DNA of 64,000 nt from DATLZU01 sp051293835 (GTDB taxonomy: Bacteria; Nitrospirota; Nitrospiria; Nitrospirales; Nitrospiraceae). The stretch's first letter is position 1. Each line of letters starts with the position of its first letter. The notes beneath the pieces are model-generated. The model worked only from the letters and a program-made list of their open reading frames with translations, was not told the DNA's origin and searched no databases. A program made the position numbers and the translations under genes. The DNA lies in contig JBPKMA010000002.1 of the NCBI GenBank assembly GCA_051293835.1, forward strand, positions 62,001-126,000, written 5' to 3'. This document shows, one piece after another, positions 8,867 through 17,563 of the stretch.

Positions 8867-10261
8867 ATGAACGCCAAAATTCTGGTTGTCGACGACAACT
8901 CGGATATTCTCACGATGCTCACCGATCGGTTAGAGTCGCTCGGCTATCGGGTTGTCACGGCGGGAGACGGGGAACGCGCGCTGGCGCTGCTCGACCAGGA
9001 ATCTCCCAATCTCGCACTGCTCGACTTGGAATTGCCCCGTCTGTCCGGGCTGGAGGTGTTGAAGCACCTCTCGACCACCCGCCAAGGACTGCTGGCAGAA
9101 ACCCCGATCATCATGATGACCGCGTACGGCACCATCCCGACCGCGGTCGAAGCCATGAAGCTAGGCGCCTATGATTTTCTGACCAAGCCCTTAGACAAGG
9201 ACCACCTGCTGATCGTCATCCGCAAGGCGCTTGACTGGGTGGCGGCGAAACGCCGCATCGCCGTGCTTGAGTCGGAGCTTCAGAGTAAGTACGCCAGAAT
9301 CGTCGGCGACAGTCCCAAAATGCAATCGCTGCTTGAAGCGGCTCGGCGGGCGGCCAAATCGGATGCCGGCATTCTGTTGTTGGGGGAGACCGGCACCGGC
9401 AAAGAGCTCTTCGCCCGTTCCATCCATGCCTGGAGCCCGCGCCAAGCCATGCCGATGGTGTCGATCAACTGCAGTGCGCTTCCCGAAGCCCTGTTGGAAA
9501 GCGAATTGTTCGGGTACGAGAAAGGAGCGTTCACCGGCGCGAATCGGCAAAAGAAGGGGCAGATCGAGATGGCGGACGGCGGGACCGTCTTCCTCGATGA
9601 GATCGGCGACATGCCCCTGAGCCTCCAGGCCAAGCTCCTGCGCGTCTTGCAGGACCGCGAATTCTATCGCATCGGGGGCACGCGGCTCGTCTCTGTCAAT
9701 ATCCGTGTGATCGCAGCGACCAACCGCGACCTGAAGCAGGCCGTCAAAGCCGGCCAATTCCGCGAAGACCTGTACTTCCGGTTGAGCGTCATCAATCTCA
9801 CCCTGCCGCCCCTCCGCGAGCGAACCGAAGACATTCCCGCGCTTGCCGAGTTTTTCCTGGAGCGGCACATGCGGGAGACCAAACGGCCGGGCATGAAATT
9901 CAGCCCCGCCGCGATCGAAGCCATGAAGCGGTATGTTTGGCCGGGCAACATCCGCGAACTGGAGAACGCCATCCAGCGCGCCATCGTGCTGAACCCAACG
10001 GAGACGATCGAGCCGGACATGCTGGCGCTATCGTTCCAGGACGCAGCGGCGCCTGGCGCACACCATTCGGCGCTCGCGTATTTGCGCCTTCCCTACCACG
10101 AATCCATAGAGGCACACAGCCGTTTCATCATCCAACAGGCGCTGCGCGAGGCGGAAGGGAATCAGACCAAAGCGGCTGAACGCCTGGGGTTACAGCGCAC
10201 GTACCTGGCAAGGCTGATCAAGCAAAAACACATACGGCCGGAGAACGCAACGGAAGAGTAA
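8867..10261 (+). CDS. NtrC-family sigma54-dependent response regulator
   Basis: The 464 residues contain three domains. The receiver (about 1-120) has acidic pair Asp9/Asp10, phospho-acceptor Asp53 in LALLDLELP and a TKP lysine. The AAA+ domain (about 140-380) has Walker A GETGTGKE, the sigma54-contacting GAFTGA loop and Walker B GTVFLDEIGD. A Fis-type helix-turn-helix closes it (GNQTKAAERLGLQRTYLARLI). It should activate sigma54 promoters when phosphorylated. No histidine kinase is adjacent, so it is an orphan here. A candidate sigma54 promoter in this window is the pilin one at 55406-55421, but a link is speculative. Confidence 0.95.
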   Translation: MNAKILVVDDNSDILTMLTDRLESLGYRVVTAGDGERALALLDQESPNLALLDLELPRLSGLEVLKHLSTTRQGLLAETPIIMMTAYGTIPTAVEAMKLGAYDFLTKPLDKDHLLIVIRKALDWVAAKRRIAVLESELQSKYARIVGDSPKMQSLLEAARRAAKSDAGILLLGETGTGKELFARSIHAWSPRQAMPMVSINCSALPEALLESELFGYEKGAFTGANRQKKGQIEMADGGTVFLDEIGDMPLSLQAKLLRVLQDREFYRIGGTRLVSVNIRVIAATNRDLKQAVKAGQFREDLYFRLSVINLTLPPLRERTEDIPALAEFFLERHMRETKRPGMKFSPAAIEAMKRYVWPGNIRELENAIQRAIVLNPTETIEPDMLALSFQDAAAPGAHHSALAYLRLPYHESIEAHSRFIIQQALREAEGNQTKAAERLGLQRTYLARLIKQKHIRPENATEE

Positions 10262-10288
10262 ACCAGGGGGGCACGACGGTGGATGCTG

Positions 10289-11059
10289 CTACCCGCTCCC
10301 CTTGGTCGCAGGGACAGAGGCACACCAGCACTTCCGCGCCTCCAGGTTGATCAGGCCAGCCTCCGCGTCCCGTTCGGTCTGCGCGTACCGCTCCGGCGTA
10401 CCCACATCGGACCAGTACCCTTCCGCATCGTAGCCCAGCACCGCCTCGCCGCTCTGGATCGCCGTGACATAGGCGTCGATGATAGATGAGGCTCGGCCCT
10501 TGGGCACATCCCGCAGCAACCGAGGATGCAGGATGTGCACGCCCGTGAACATGCGCGGCTCGGTCGGAGCTGTATCCGGCACCCCCCGTCCGGCGATCCT
10601 GACAATCCGGTACCCGGACCCTACTTCCACGAGCCCCCACCGTTCAGCCTCTGGGTCTTTACGCAGCACCAGCGTCGCGGCAGCGGCGTGCCGGCGGTGA
10701 AACGCGATCAGCGCGTCGAGGTCCAGTTCGAAGAGCGTGTCTCCGTTCACCACCAGGAACGGCTCGCCGGAGAAGAACGGCTCAACCTGCTTGATCCCGC
10801 CTCCAGTGCCCAAAATGACCGGCTCGCGGGAGTACGAGATCCGCAGCCCGTACTGCTCTCCGCCGCCCAATGTCTGCTCGATCATCGGTCCCAGGTGATG
10901 CAGATTGATAACCACCTCGCGGAAGCCATGCCGCCTCAACAGCAGAAGATTCCAGACGATGATCGGCGTGCCCGCGACGGGCAGTAGCGGTTTCGGAATC
11001 GTGTTGGTGAGGGGCCGCAAGCGGGTACCTAACCCCGCCGCGAGAATCATGGCCTTCAT
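10289..11059 (-). CDS. Nucleotidyltransferase, MurU-like (MurNAc-1-phosphate uridylyltransferase)
   Basis: This 256-residue NTP-transferase begins MKAMILAAGLGTRLRPLT, the standard nucleotide-binding signature, followed by KPLLPVAG, the GTGGGIK loop and the metal-binding VVNGDTLF. Short length and the neighbouring AmgK-like kinase point to MurU, which joins UTP to MurNAc-alpha-1-phosphate in the peptidoglycan-recycling shortcut to UDP-MurNAc. The annotated ATG at 11059 is chosen because upstream codons translate an intergenic repeat. No Shine-Dalgarno is evident. Mannose-1-phosphate guanylyltransferase-type specificity is the main alternative. It ends 28 bases from the convergent NtrC-like gene. 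Confidence 0.78.
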   Translation of the reverse strand: MKAMILAAGLGTRLRPLTNTIPKPLLPVAGTPIIVWNLLLLRRHGFREVVINLHHLGPMIEQTLGGGEQYGLRISYSREPVILGTGGGIKQVEPFFSGEPFLVVNGDTLFELDLDALIAFHRRHAAAATLVLRKDPEAERWGLVEVGSGYRIVRIAGRGVPDTAPTEPRMFTGVHILHPRLLRDVPKGRASSIIDAYVTAIQSGEAVLGYDAEGYWSDVGTPERYAQTERDAEAGLINLEARKCWCASVPATKGSG

Positions 11060-11060
11060 A

Positions 11061-11156
11061 CAGCCAATGAGAAAGGAGGAATGAGCAATGTGGAATGGCC
11101 GGAACATGTCTGCACACCATCATTCCTCCTTCCGCATTCCCCATTTCTCAGTATTC
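11061..11156. repeat. Intergenic inverted element built from CATTCCN heptamers (copy A)
   Basis: Between the MurU-like and AmgK-like genes, GGAATGA-GCAATGT-GGAATGG on one side faces CATTCCT-CCTTCCG-CATTCCC-CATTTCT on the other. Both arms have a 7-base period and are roughly complementary (TGAGAAAGGAGGAATG against CATTCCTCC...TTTCTCA). A similar element lies at 16188-16281 and a short piece at 21882-21896. Confidence 0.5.
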
Positions 11157-11158
11157 GG

Positions 11159-12262
11159 CTACTGGAGTTCCGGCACATACGGCGACAGGTGTTTCCTCAG
11201 CGTCGCCAACTCGGGATATTTCTCCAAAGTGCGTCGCACGTAGCCCAAGACTCGAGGGACATCCGACAGGAATTTCGGGTTTTTCTTCACCTGGTCGATA
11301 TAGACGAAGCGGCCAGCCGCTTTGAGATTCCGCTGAATGCTCGTCCAATCGAACAGCCGCTGAAATGCGTCGCGATCGGTCCAGATATGCTTGAGTGCCG
11401 CGAGTCGCTCCAGATAGTAGGCAATCAGGTCCTCTACGAGGTCCTCGTCCAGCGCAATGTAAGCATCGCGCAGCAACGAGGCCAGGTCATAGGTGGCCGG
11501 TCCCATGAGCGCGTCCTGGAAATCGATCACCCCCAACCGCGAATTCTCGACCATGAGGTTGCGGGAATGATAATCGCGATGGGTAAAGACGCGCGGCAAG
11601 CCAGCCAACAACTCCGCGATCTTCAGGAACTCGGCCCTGATCACCTCCCAGTCGTCCGCACACATGGGCTTCCCCCGCCGGGTTACGATCCCATACTCCA
11701 GAAAATGGTCGAATTCCCACATCAACAACGGCACATCGAAGCTGCGGTGAAACGCGAGACAGCCGGGATCGGCCGGAGAGGTAGCCTTGAACTGCATCCG
11801 CACCAGGATGTCGATCGCTTGCCGATAGAGCGCGGAGACCTCTGCCGAGGAGGCCTCGCGACACGCCTCCAGTAACGTGAGGTCGCCGAAGTCTTCCAAA
11901 TACAGGAGACCCGCTTCCCGGTCGTAGTAGTACAATCCGGGCACCGGAATTCCGGCTCGTTCCAGATGGGCATGAATATTGAGGAACGGCAGCTCTGCAA
12001 TCTGGACGGTAGCCCCGCTGACCGCCTCTTCGGAGTGCTTGAACGCTTCAGGCTCGGCAAGCTGCATGAGGATCAGCGACGCCGGCGGTCCGTTGCACAA
12101 GGTGACGCGAAAGTAGCGTCGATTGGACGCATCGCCGGCGAGCGGGACGAGCGCGCTCAAGTCCGCGCTGAAGGGCAGTTTAGTCCGGACAGTGTAGGCG
12201 ACATGATCGGGATCGGGCGGTGCGAGCGGGGTCTTGGGAACAACCGGATTGACCGTAGCCAT
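11159..12262 (-). CDS. Aminoglycoside-phosphotransferase-fold sugar kinase, AmgK-like
   Basis: This 367-residue APH-fold kinase has the catalytic loop THRDYHSRNLM and the metal-binding VIDFQDALMGP. AmgK phosphorylates the anomeric carbon of MurNAc or GlcNAc released from the wall; MurU then converts the product to a UDP-sugar. The adjacent MurU-like gene in the same orientation is the known arrangement and is the main support for this name. I place the start at the ATG at 12262. A perfect TATAAT lies 9 bases upstream, so a longer reading frame starting at 12334 is unlikely. Another small-molecule kinase of the same fold cannot be excluded. Confidence 0.75.
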   Translation of the reverse strand: MATVNPVVPKTPLAPPDPDHVAYTVRTKLPFSADLSALVPLAGDASNRRYFRVTLCNGPPASLILMQLAEPEAFKHSEEAVSGATVQIAELPFLNIHAHLERAGIPVPGLYYYDREAGLLYLEDFGDLTLLEACREASSAEVSALYRQAIDILVRMQFKATSPADPGCLAFHRSFDVPLLMWEFDHFLEYGIVTRRGKPMCADDWEVIRAEFLKIAELLAGLPRVFTHRDYHSRNLMVENSRLGVIDFQDALMGPATYDLASLLRDAYIALDEDLVEDLIAYYLERLAALKHIWTDRDAFQRLFDWTSIQRNLKAAGRFVYIDQVKKNPKFLSDVPRVLGYVRRTLEKYPELATLRKHLSPYVPELQ

Positions 12263-12271
12263 CGGCAGCGC

Positions 12272-12277
12272 ATTATA
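12272..12277 (-). promoter_or_regulatory. Perfect -10 box close to the AmgK-like start
   Basis: TATAAT on the minus strand ends 9 bases before the ATG at 12262. The expected transcription start is therefore only a few bases before the ATG. No convincing -35 is present at 16-19 base spacing. Confidence 0.35.
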
Positions 12278-12381
12278 CTCCGAGTCATCGCAGATTGCGA
12301 TGGAAACATGCGATCCGGGGTATGGCAGGGCCATGCCTCGGTGGAGTGTCCTTGCGACGCCCGACCCTGTAAGATGATTTT

Positions 12382-13353
12382 ATGCAGTACGTGCACCTCG
12401 GCCGTTCAGGGGTGATCGTCAGCCGACTCTGCCTCGGCACGATGAACTTCGGACCCCACACCGATGAGCCGTCTAGCTTTCGGATCATGGACCGGGCGCT
12501 GGAAGTGGGGATCAACTTTTTCGACACGGCGAACGTGTACGGCGGCAAACGGGGCGACGGGCTGACGGAGCAGATCATTGGCCGCTGGTTCGCCCAGGGC
12601 GGTGGGCGGCGCGACAAGGTCGTGCTGGCGACCAAAGTCTACGGCCGCATGGGCGACTGGCCCAATCAATCCAAACTGTCAGCGCTGCACATCACGCGGG
12701 CCTGCGAAGACAGTTTGCGCCGGCTGCGGACGGATTATATCGACCTGTATCAGATGCACCACGTCGATCGCGACACGCCCTGGGATGAAGTCTGGCAAGC
12801 GATGGAACGACTCGTCCGCGACGGGAAGGTCATCTACGTCGGCAGTAGCAACTTCGCCGGTTGGCACCTCGCGCAGGCCCAGGAGACAGCCAGAAACCAC
12901 CGGTTTCTCGGCCTGGTGTCCGAGCAGAGCCTTTACAACCTGACCCAGCGGATGATCGAGCTGGAGGTGATCCCGGCTTGCGAAGCCTATGGGATCGGAC
13001 TGATTCCATGGAGCCCACTAGCGGGCGGCCTCTTGGCGGGATCGCTGAGAGCGGCGCGGGTTGGGCGACGCGCCGACGAAGAAGTCAGAAAAAAAGCGGA
13101 CACCCACCGCGCGAGGCTTGAAGCCTATGAGAAACTCTGCGCCGACCTGGGCGAGCAGCCGGCCGACGTCGCGATCGCCTGGCTGCTGCACCAGAAGGCG
13201 GTCACCGCTCCCATCATTGGCCCTCGAACGTTGGACCAATTGAACGGATCCGTGCGGGCGTTGGACCTCAAGCTGAGCGCCGAGACCCTCAGGCGCCTCG
13301 ATGAAATCTTCCCCGGCCCGGGCGGTCCCGCACCGGAAGCCTACGCCTGGTGA
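12382..13353 (+). CDS. Aldo/keto reductase
   Basis: This 323-residue TIM-barrel oxidoreductase reduces carbonyls with NADPH. It has the family pattern SRLCLGTMNFG, the catalytic Asp and Tyr in FDTANVYGGKRGDG, Lys in VLATKVYG and His in YQMHHVDRDTPWDE. C-terminal NADP-binding residues are in PIIGPRTLDQLNGSVRAL. It resembles the YghZ/potassium-channel-beta-like branch. Substrate unknown. The gene is divergent from the AmgK-like gene, with only about 120 bases between starts. It overlaps the VanZ-like gene tail to tail by 13 bases. A TAAGAT hexamer lies six bases before the ATG, another possibly leaderless start. Confidence 0.92.
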   Translation: MQYVHLGRSGVIVSRLCLGTMNFGPHTDEPSSFRIMDRALEVGINFFDTANVYGGKRGDGLTEQIIGRWFAQGGGRRDKVVLATKVYGRMGDWPNQSKLSALHITRACEDSLRRLRTDYIDLYQMHHVDRDTPWDEVWQAMERLVRDGKVIYVGSSNFAGWHLAQAQETARNHRFLGLVSEQSLYNLTQRMIELEVIPACEAYGIGLIPWSPLAGGLLAGSLRAARVGRRADEEVRKKADTHRARLEAYEKLCADLGEQPADVAIAWLLHQKAVTAPIIGPRTLDQLNGSVRALDLKLSAETLRRLDEIFPGPGGPAPEAYAW

Positions 13354-13829
13354 CAAGTTCGCGAGTCGTGCCCGTCCCCGCTGCTCTGGCCTGTCCCACA
13401 AGCCCGTGCGGTTCGCCATGGCTCGCAGCAATACCGCCAGCCGATGCCCCCAACCATCGCGCCGACCGTATCGGCCAGCCAATCCCATCCGCTCGCTTCC
13501 CGCAGCGGAACGAATGCCTGGTGCACCTCATCCGTTATCCCGTACAGCGCAGCGGCCAGGATCGCAAGCGGCAACCTGTACCGCGCTCCCCAAACTCCGG
13601 CGGCGGAGCGGAAGGCCCGGTAGCACAGCGCGCTCAAGACTCCGTACTCCACCACGTGCAGTGTCTTGTCTTGCAGATCCGTCAGAAGCGACGGCAGTGT
13701 CTCTTCGGGGTGGGAGAGCGAAGAAAACGCGAAGATCAGCACCGCATAGACCAGCGGCGGCGCCCAGTACCAGCAGAGGAACCAAAGGCGCTCGACTCGA
13801 GACCCGTTCTGAATGCCGTTGACGTGCAC
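13341..13829 (-). CDS. VanZ-like membrane protein
   Basis: About 162 residues from a GTG start at 13829 preceded by GGGGAGG. The frame remains open upstream, so a longer product from 13943 is possible. It has an N-terminal membrane segment (LWFLCWYWAPPLVYAVLIFAF), the family signature DKTLHVVEYG, and EVHQAFVPLREASGWDWLADTVGA. VanZ-family proteins are small membrane proteins best known from teicoplanin resistance; in most genomes their role is unknown. Gene context gives no resistance link. The stop codon lies inside the 3' end of the convergent aldo/keto reductase. Confidence 0.75.
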   Translation of the reverse strand: MHVNGIQNGSRVERLWFLCWYWAPPLVYAVLIFAFSSLSHPEETLPSLLTDLQDKTLHVVEYGVLSALCYRAFRSAAGVWGARYRLPLAILAAALYGITDEVHQAFVPLREASGWDWLADTVGAMVGGIGWRYCCEPWRTARACGTGQSSGDGHDSRTCHQA

Positions 13830-13968
13830 GTCGCCTCCCCGATGGCCGGCTGCCCCGTTTCCACAACCGCTCCGCCGGCTCGCAATTCGCAGGACCGTTT
13901 GCAACCCATCTATCCCTGTGACATACTGCGCGTGGAACTGCAAGCGCGTCCTGCGAATTCATCACTTC

Positions 13969-16170
13969 ATGAAAACCGTCCGGCTCTGCTTTCTCTGGCA
14001 CATGCACCAGCCCGCTTACACCGATCCGGTAGCCAGATGCGCCACCATGCCGTGGGTCCGTTTGCACGCCACCAAGGCCTATTTTGACATGGCCTACCTG
14101 CTGGACCGGTTCCCAGACATCACGGCGACATTCAATTTCACGCCCTCGTTGCTGCGCCAATTGCAGGAGATCGGTGCAGGCTCGGTGCGCGATCTGTTTT
14201 GGGAGCACGCCGAACGGCCGGCGGCTGACCTGACTTTGGCCGAGAAGGCGTTTATCATCCGGCACTTCTTCTCTGCAAACTGGCCCACGATGGTCCGGCC
14301 CTTCCCGCGCTACCATGAGCTGCTGGTGAAGCGCGGCATGGACGTGCGCGGGCGCAACCTGGAACGGCTAGCCCGCCAATTTTCCACGCAGGAGTTGTTG
14401 GATCTCCAGGTGTGGCACAACCTGGCGTGGTTTGGATATGGCATGGTGAGCCGATTCCCCCGCCTAGCCGAGCTCCGGGCGAAAGGCCGCGGGTTCACAG
14501 AGGAAGAGAAGCAGGAAGTGCTTGCGCTCCAACGGACTGCCGTGCAGGAAATCATCCCGATGTACCGACGACTGGCCGATCGCCGTCAGATCGAATTGAC
14601 GACGACGCCGTTCTACCACCCGATTCTGCCCCTGATCATCGATACGGACTTCGCCCGCCGCGCGCGGCCCGATCTCCCTCTGCCGTCACGGTTCCAAGCC
14701 AAGGCCGATGCGGAGACCCAGGTCCGCAGGGCTGTCGCCTTTCATACCGAGACGTTCGGGCGGGCCCCTGCGGGGCTCTGGCCATCGGAAGGCGCGGTGT
14801 GTCCCGAGATGATCTCGTTGTTGCGCGCAGCCGGAATCCACTGGATTGCCACGGACGAAGGCATCCTGGCCCGATCGCTGGAAGCCCGGTCTCATCCCTG
14901 GGACCGCCGCGCCGCGCTCTACAGACCGTACCTGATCGGGCAGCCGGGAGAGGAACTGGCGATCGTCTTCCGCGACCGCGAGCTGTCCGACGCCTTCGGG
15001 TTCGTCTACCACAAGACCACCCCGGAGACAGCAACAGAGGACATATTGCGCCGTCTCAGGGCGATCATCGAGGACGTGCCGGCCGATCGCGCGTTGATCG
15101 CCGTGATCCTCGACGGGGAAAACCCGTGGGAACATTACCACGACGGCGGCGAACGCTTCCTGTCGTTGTTCTACAAGGCCTTGGCCGACGGAGTCCTGAA
15201 CCGCAACGGACGAGACCAGGTGGCCACAGCCACCGTGAGCGAGGCCCTGGCCGTTTGCCCGCCGATGATGCGGCTCGAACACCTGCATTCGGGTTCCTGG
15301 ATCAATCAGGACTACAAGATTTGGATCGGCCACCCCGAAGACAACCACGCCTGGGAGCTTCTCCGACACACCAGGTCCCGGCTGGCCGAAGTCAGCGGAA
15401 CCCTCGCGGCGGAACCGGCGCGCCTCGCCTGGGAAGAGCTGTACGCAGCGGAAGGGAGCGATTGGTTCTGGTGGTACGGCGACGACTTCGAGACAGATTA
15501 CAAAGTCGAATTCGACCGGCTCTTCCGCGCACACCTGCGGAACGTCTGGACGCGGGCCGGGCTGCCGCCGCCGGAATTGCTGGACCAATCGATTCTCAGG
15601 AACGGAGTCCGGCCGGACGCGGACGCGTTTCGCCAACCAACCGGTTTGCTGAATCCGGTCATCGACGGAGCGGTGACGGATTTCTTCGAGTGGCTGGGCG
15701 CGGGCTCGATCGACCCCAACCCACCGCTCGGCGCCATGTGGAAGTCGGAGGGTTTTTTTCAGGCCATCCGGTTCGGCTTCAGCCTCGAGCAATTGTTCGT
15801 TCGGCTGGACCCAGACGACCGCGCGCTGAAACGCCTGGCCGAGCCGGCGGCGGAGATCCACCTGGCCCACGGAGAGCGTGTGTACAAGCTTGTCGCTTCG
15901 CTCGCGCCGGCCGGCGCCGAGTCATGTACCCTACTAGCGGCCGACGGAGGGCCCTACGCCGAGATCGGAAGTTCCCCATCGATGCGCCGTCGCAAGATCA
16001 TCGAACTGGCCGTGCCCTTCAAGGATTTGCGGGCCGAACCCGGGCAGCAATGGCGGCTCAGCGTCGTCGTCACGGAGCACGGCCTGGAGATTGCCCGCTA
16101 TCCGTTCCACCAACCAGTCATCTTCGCGGTGCCAGATCGGGATTTTGAAGCCATGATGTGGAGGGTATAA
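13969..16170 (+). CDS. Glycoside hydrolase family 57 protein (alpha-amylase / glucanotransferase type)
   Basis: This 733-residue protein opens with the GH57 signature FLWHMHQPAY (His11, His13). Later blocks are LWPSEGAVCPEM, where the Glu is the likely nucleophile region, WIATDEGIL, and ILDGENPWEHYHDGG with the candidate acid/base Asp. Members act on alpha-1,4-glucans. The neighbouring galT-like gene suggests glycogen or glucan metabolism. I use the ATG at 13969 because the upstream frame back to 13813 encodes no conserved residues and covers the divergent VanZ promoter region. Exact activity (hydrolysis or transfer) is not determined. Confidence 0.88.
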   Translation: MKTVRLCFLWHMHQPAYTDPVARCATMPWVRLHATKAYFDMAYLLDRFPDITATFNFTPSLLRQLQEIGAGSVRDLFWEHAERPAADLTLAEKAFIIRHFFSANWPTMVRPFPRYHELLVKRGMDVRGRNLERLARQFSTQELLDLQVWHNLAWFGYGMVSRFPRLAELRAKGRGFTEEEKQEVLALQRTAVQEIIPMYRRLADRRQIELTTTPFYHPILPLIIDTDFARRARPDLPLPSRFQAKADAETQVRRAVAFHTETFGRAPAGLWPSEGAVCPEMISLLRAAGIHWIATDEGILARSLEARSHPWDRRAALYRPYLIGQPGEELAIVFRDRELSDAFGFVYHKTTPETATEDILRRLRAIIEDVPADRALIAVILDGENPWEHYHDGGERFLSLFYKALADGVLNRNGRDQVATATVSEALAVCPPMMRLEHLHSGSWINQDYKIWIGHPEDNHAWELLRHTRSRLAEVSGTLAAEPARLAWEELYAAEGSDWFWWYGDDFETDYKVEFDRLFRAHLRNVWTRAGLPPPELLDQSILRNGVRPDADAFRQPTGLLNPVIDGAVTDFFEWLGAGSIDPNPPLGAMWKSEGFFQAIRFGFSLEQLFVRLDPDDRALKRLAEPAAEIHLAHGERVYKLVASLAPAGAESCTLLAADGGPYAEIGSSPSMRRRKIIELAVPFKDLRAEPGQQWRLSVVVTEHGLEIARYPFHQPVIFAVPDRDFEAMMWRV

Positions 16171-16187
16171 CGACGCTGCGTGCCGAA

Positions 16188-16281
16188 CGAGCAAGGTGGA
16201 ATGGAGACATGCCGACTGCATGAGGTCGCGAAAAGGCATATGGTTGTTCTTCACAATTCTGCATTCCTCATTCCACATTTC
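16188..16281. repeat. Intergenic inverted element built from CATTCCN heptamers (copy B)
   Basis: Before galT, GAGCAAGGTGGAATGG matches copy A (GAGCAATGTGGAATGG at 11077-11092) at all but one base. It faces TGCATTCCTCATTCCACATTTCC at the other end, again with 7-base periodicity. The middle differs from copy A. Confidence 0.45.
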
Positions 16282-16292
16282 CTGGAGGAGCC

Positions 16293-17297
16293 ATGACTGA
16301 GTTACGACGTGATCCGATTGTCGGCCGGTGGGTCATCATTTCGACGGAACGCCGCGCCCGCCCACAGGATTTTCTTCGCAACCAGCCGGCGCGGCCGCCG
16401 TCGACGGCCCTCTGTCCGTTTTGTCCTGGACAGGAGCGCCTCACGCCCAAAGAGATTCTGGCCTACCGTCCGCAGCCCAGCGAGCCCAATATGCCGGGGT
16501 GGACGATCCGCGTCATCCCGAACAAGTTTCCTGCGCTGCAGGTGGAAGGCGAACTGGGCCGCGAAGGGGTCGGCCTGTACGACCGCATGAACGGCATCGG
16601 CGCGCACGAAGTCATCATCGAAACGCCGAACCACAAGGACACCTTAGCTGACATGCCGATTAAGCGGATCGAGGACGTCCTGTGGGCCTTTCGCGACCGG
16701 ATCGTCGATCTCAAGAAAGACGTGCGGCTGCGCTATATCCTCATCTTCAAAAATCACGGCGCGGCGGCCGGGGCGACCCTGGAACACACGCATTCGCAAC
16801 TGATCGCCCTGCCGATCGTGCCCACCAGCGTCGTCAACGAAATCGAAGGGTGCCGGACCCACTATCAACAAAAGGAGCGATGCATGTATTGCGACATCCT
16901 CCGTCAGGAGTTAAGCGACGGGACGCGCATCGTCGCCGAGAACCCGGAATTTCTCTGCATCACCCCCTTCGCCGCGCGGTTTCCGTTCGAAATGTGGATC
17001 CTGCCGAAACGGCATGCGGGCCACTTCGAAGAAAGCCAGAAAAGCCAATTCGAATTTCTGGCGCCCATTCTGTCCGAGGCCCTGCGACGGATGGACAAGG
17101 TTCTATCACGGCCGGCGTATAATTTCGTCCTGCACAGCTCTCCCCAGCACGAGAAGACCGGTGAGTTTTACCACTGGCACCTGGAACTCATGCCCAAGCT
17201 CACGCAGGTCGCCGGCTTCGAGTGGGGCACCGGCTTCTACATCAACCCCGTCTCTCCGGAAGAATCCGCGAAGTTTCTGCGGGACGCGGAGTTGTAA
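16293..17297 (+). CDS. galT: Galactose-1-phosphate uridylyltransferase
   Basis: This 334-residue GalT transfers UMP between UDP-glucose and hexose-1-phosphates through a uridylyl-histidine intermediate. The N-terminus ELRRDPIVGRWVIIS is characteristic. CPFC provides two zinc ligands. The active-site triad region is TLEHTHSQLIALP, where the second His of H-T-H is the nucleophile. The C-terminal half has the matching HIT-like block FYHWHLELMPKL. Shine-Dalgarno GGAGGAG lies directly before the ATG. Next to GH57 it probably takes part in glucan or nucleotide-sugar turnover rather than galactose use, as no galK or galE is visible here. Confidence 0.92.
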   Translation: MTELRRDPIVGRWVIISTERRARPQDFLRNQPARPPSTALCPFCPGQERLTPKEILAYRPQPSEPNMPGWTIRVIPNKFPALQVEGELGREGVGLYDRMNGIGAHEVIIETPNHKDTLADMPIKRIEDVLWAFRDRIVDLKKDVRLRYILIFKNHGAAAGATLEHTHSQLIALPIVPTSVVNEIEGCRTHYQQKERCMYCDILRQELSDGTRIVAENPEFLCITPFAARFPFEMWILPKRHAGHFEESQKSQFEFLAPILSEALRRMDKVLSRPAYNFVLHSSPQHEKTGEFYHWHLELMPKLTQVAGFEWGTGFYINPVSPEESAKFLRDAEL

Positions 17298-17304
17298 AGC
17301 GGTA

Positions 17305-17334
17305 TTGCCTCGCCTCTCTTTCTCCCCGTATCAT
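17305..17334 (+). promoter_or_regulatory. Promoter abutting the sulfur-carrier gene, possible leaderless mRNA
   Basis: TTGCCT (17305-17310), an 18-base spacer and TATCAT (17329-17334) put the expected transcription start on the ATG at 17341. The geometry matches that at 6374-6403. Confidence 0.4.
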
Positions 17335-17340
17335 GGGGGC

Positions 17341-17535
17341 ATGCAGGTTCGGCTTAGTCATCCAGAACGCTCTGTGGAAATCAAAGGGCCCAAGCGCGTC
17401 CGTGAGTTGCTGCGCGAGTTGAATCTCATTGCCGAGGCGCACCTGGTCATCCGCGGCGACGACCTGGTTACCGAAGATGAGCTGCTGGCCGACACGGATA
17501 GCATAGAAGTGCGGCCCGTCATTTCGGGAGGCTGA
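17341..17535 (+). CDS. Ubiquitin-like sulfur carrier (ThiS/MoaD/TtuB-like)
   Basis: This 64-residue protein ends in VISGG. The C-terminal diglycine is the site where sulfur-carrier proteins are adenylated and thiocarboxylated by an E1-like enzyme. The compact beta-grasp size and pattern (VRELLRELNL, EAHLVIRGDDLV, DSIEVRPVISGG) fit the ThiS/MoaD family. The TtuA-like gene 100 bases downstream makes TtuB, the sulfur donor for tRNA 2-thiouridine in Thermus, the best analogue. No Shine-Dalgarno is seen; the promoter just upstream suggests leaderless translation. No E1-like activating enzyme is in the window. Confidence 0.82.
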   Translation: MQVRLSHPERSVEIKGPKRVRELLRELNLIAEAHLVIRGDDLVTEDELLADTDSIEVRPVISGG

Positions 17536-17563
17536 ACCGGGACGCTTTGTTTGGTGGGTTCGT

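Noticed and set aside
14412..16148. Plus-strand open frame of 578 codons in the GH57 gene
   Set aside because: Second frame of GH57 with Arg/Pro/Gly-rich composition. The GH57 frame has all family motifs.
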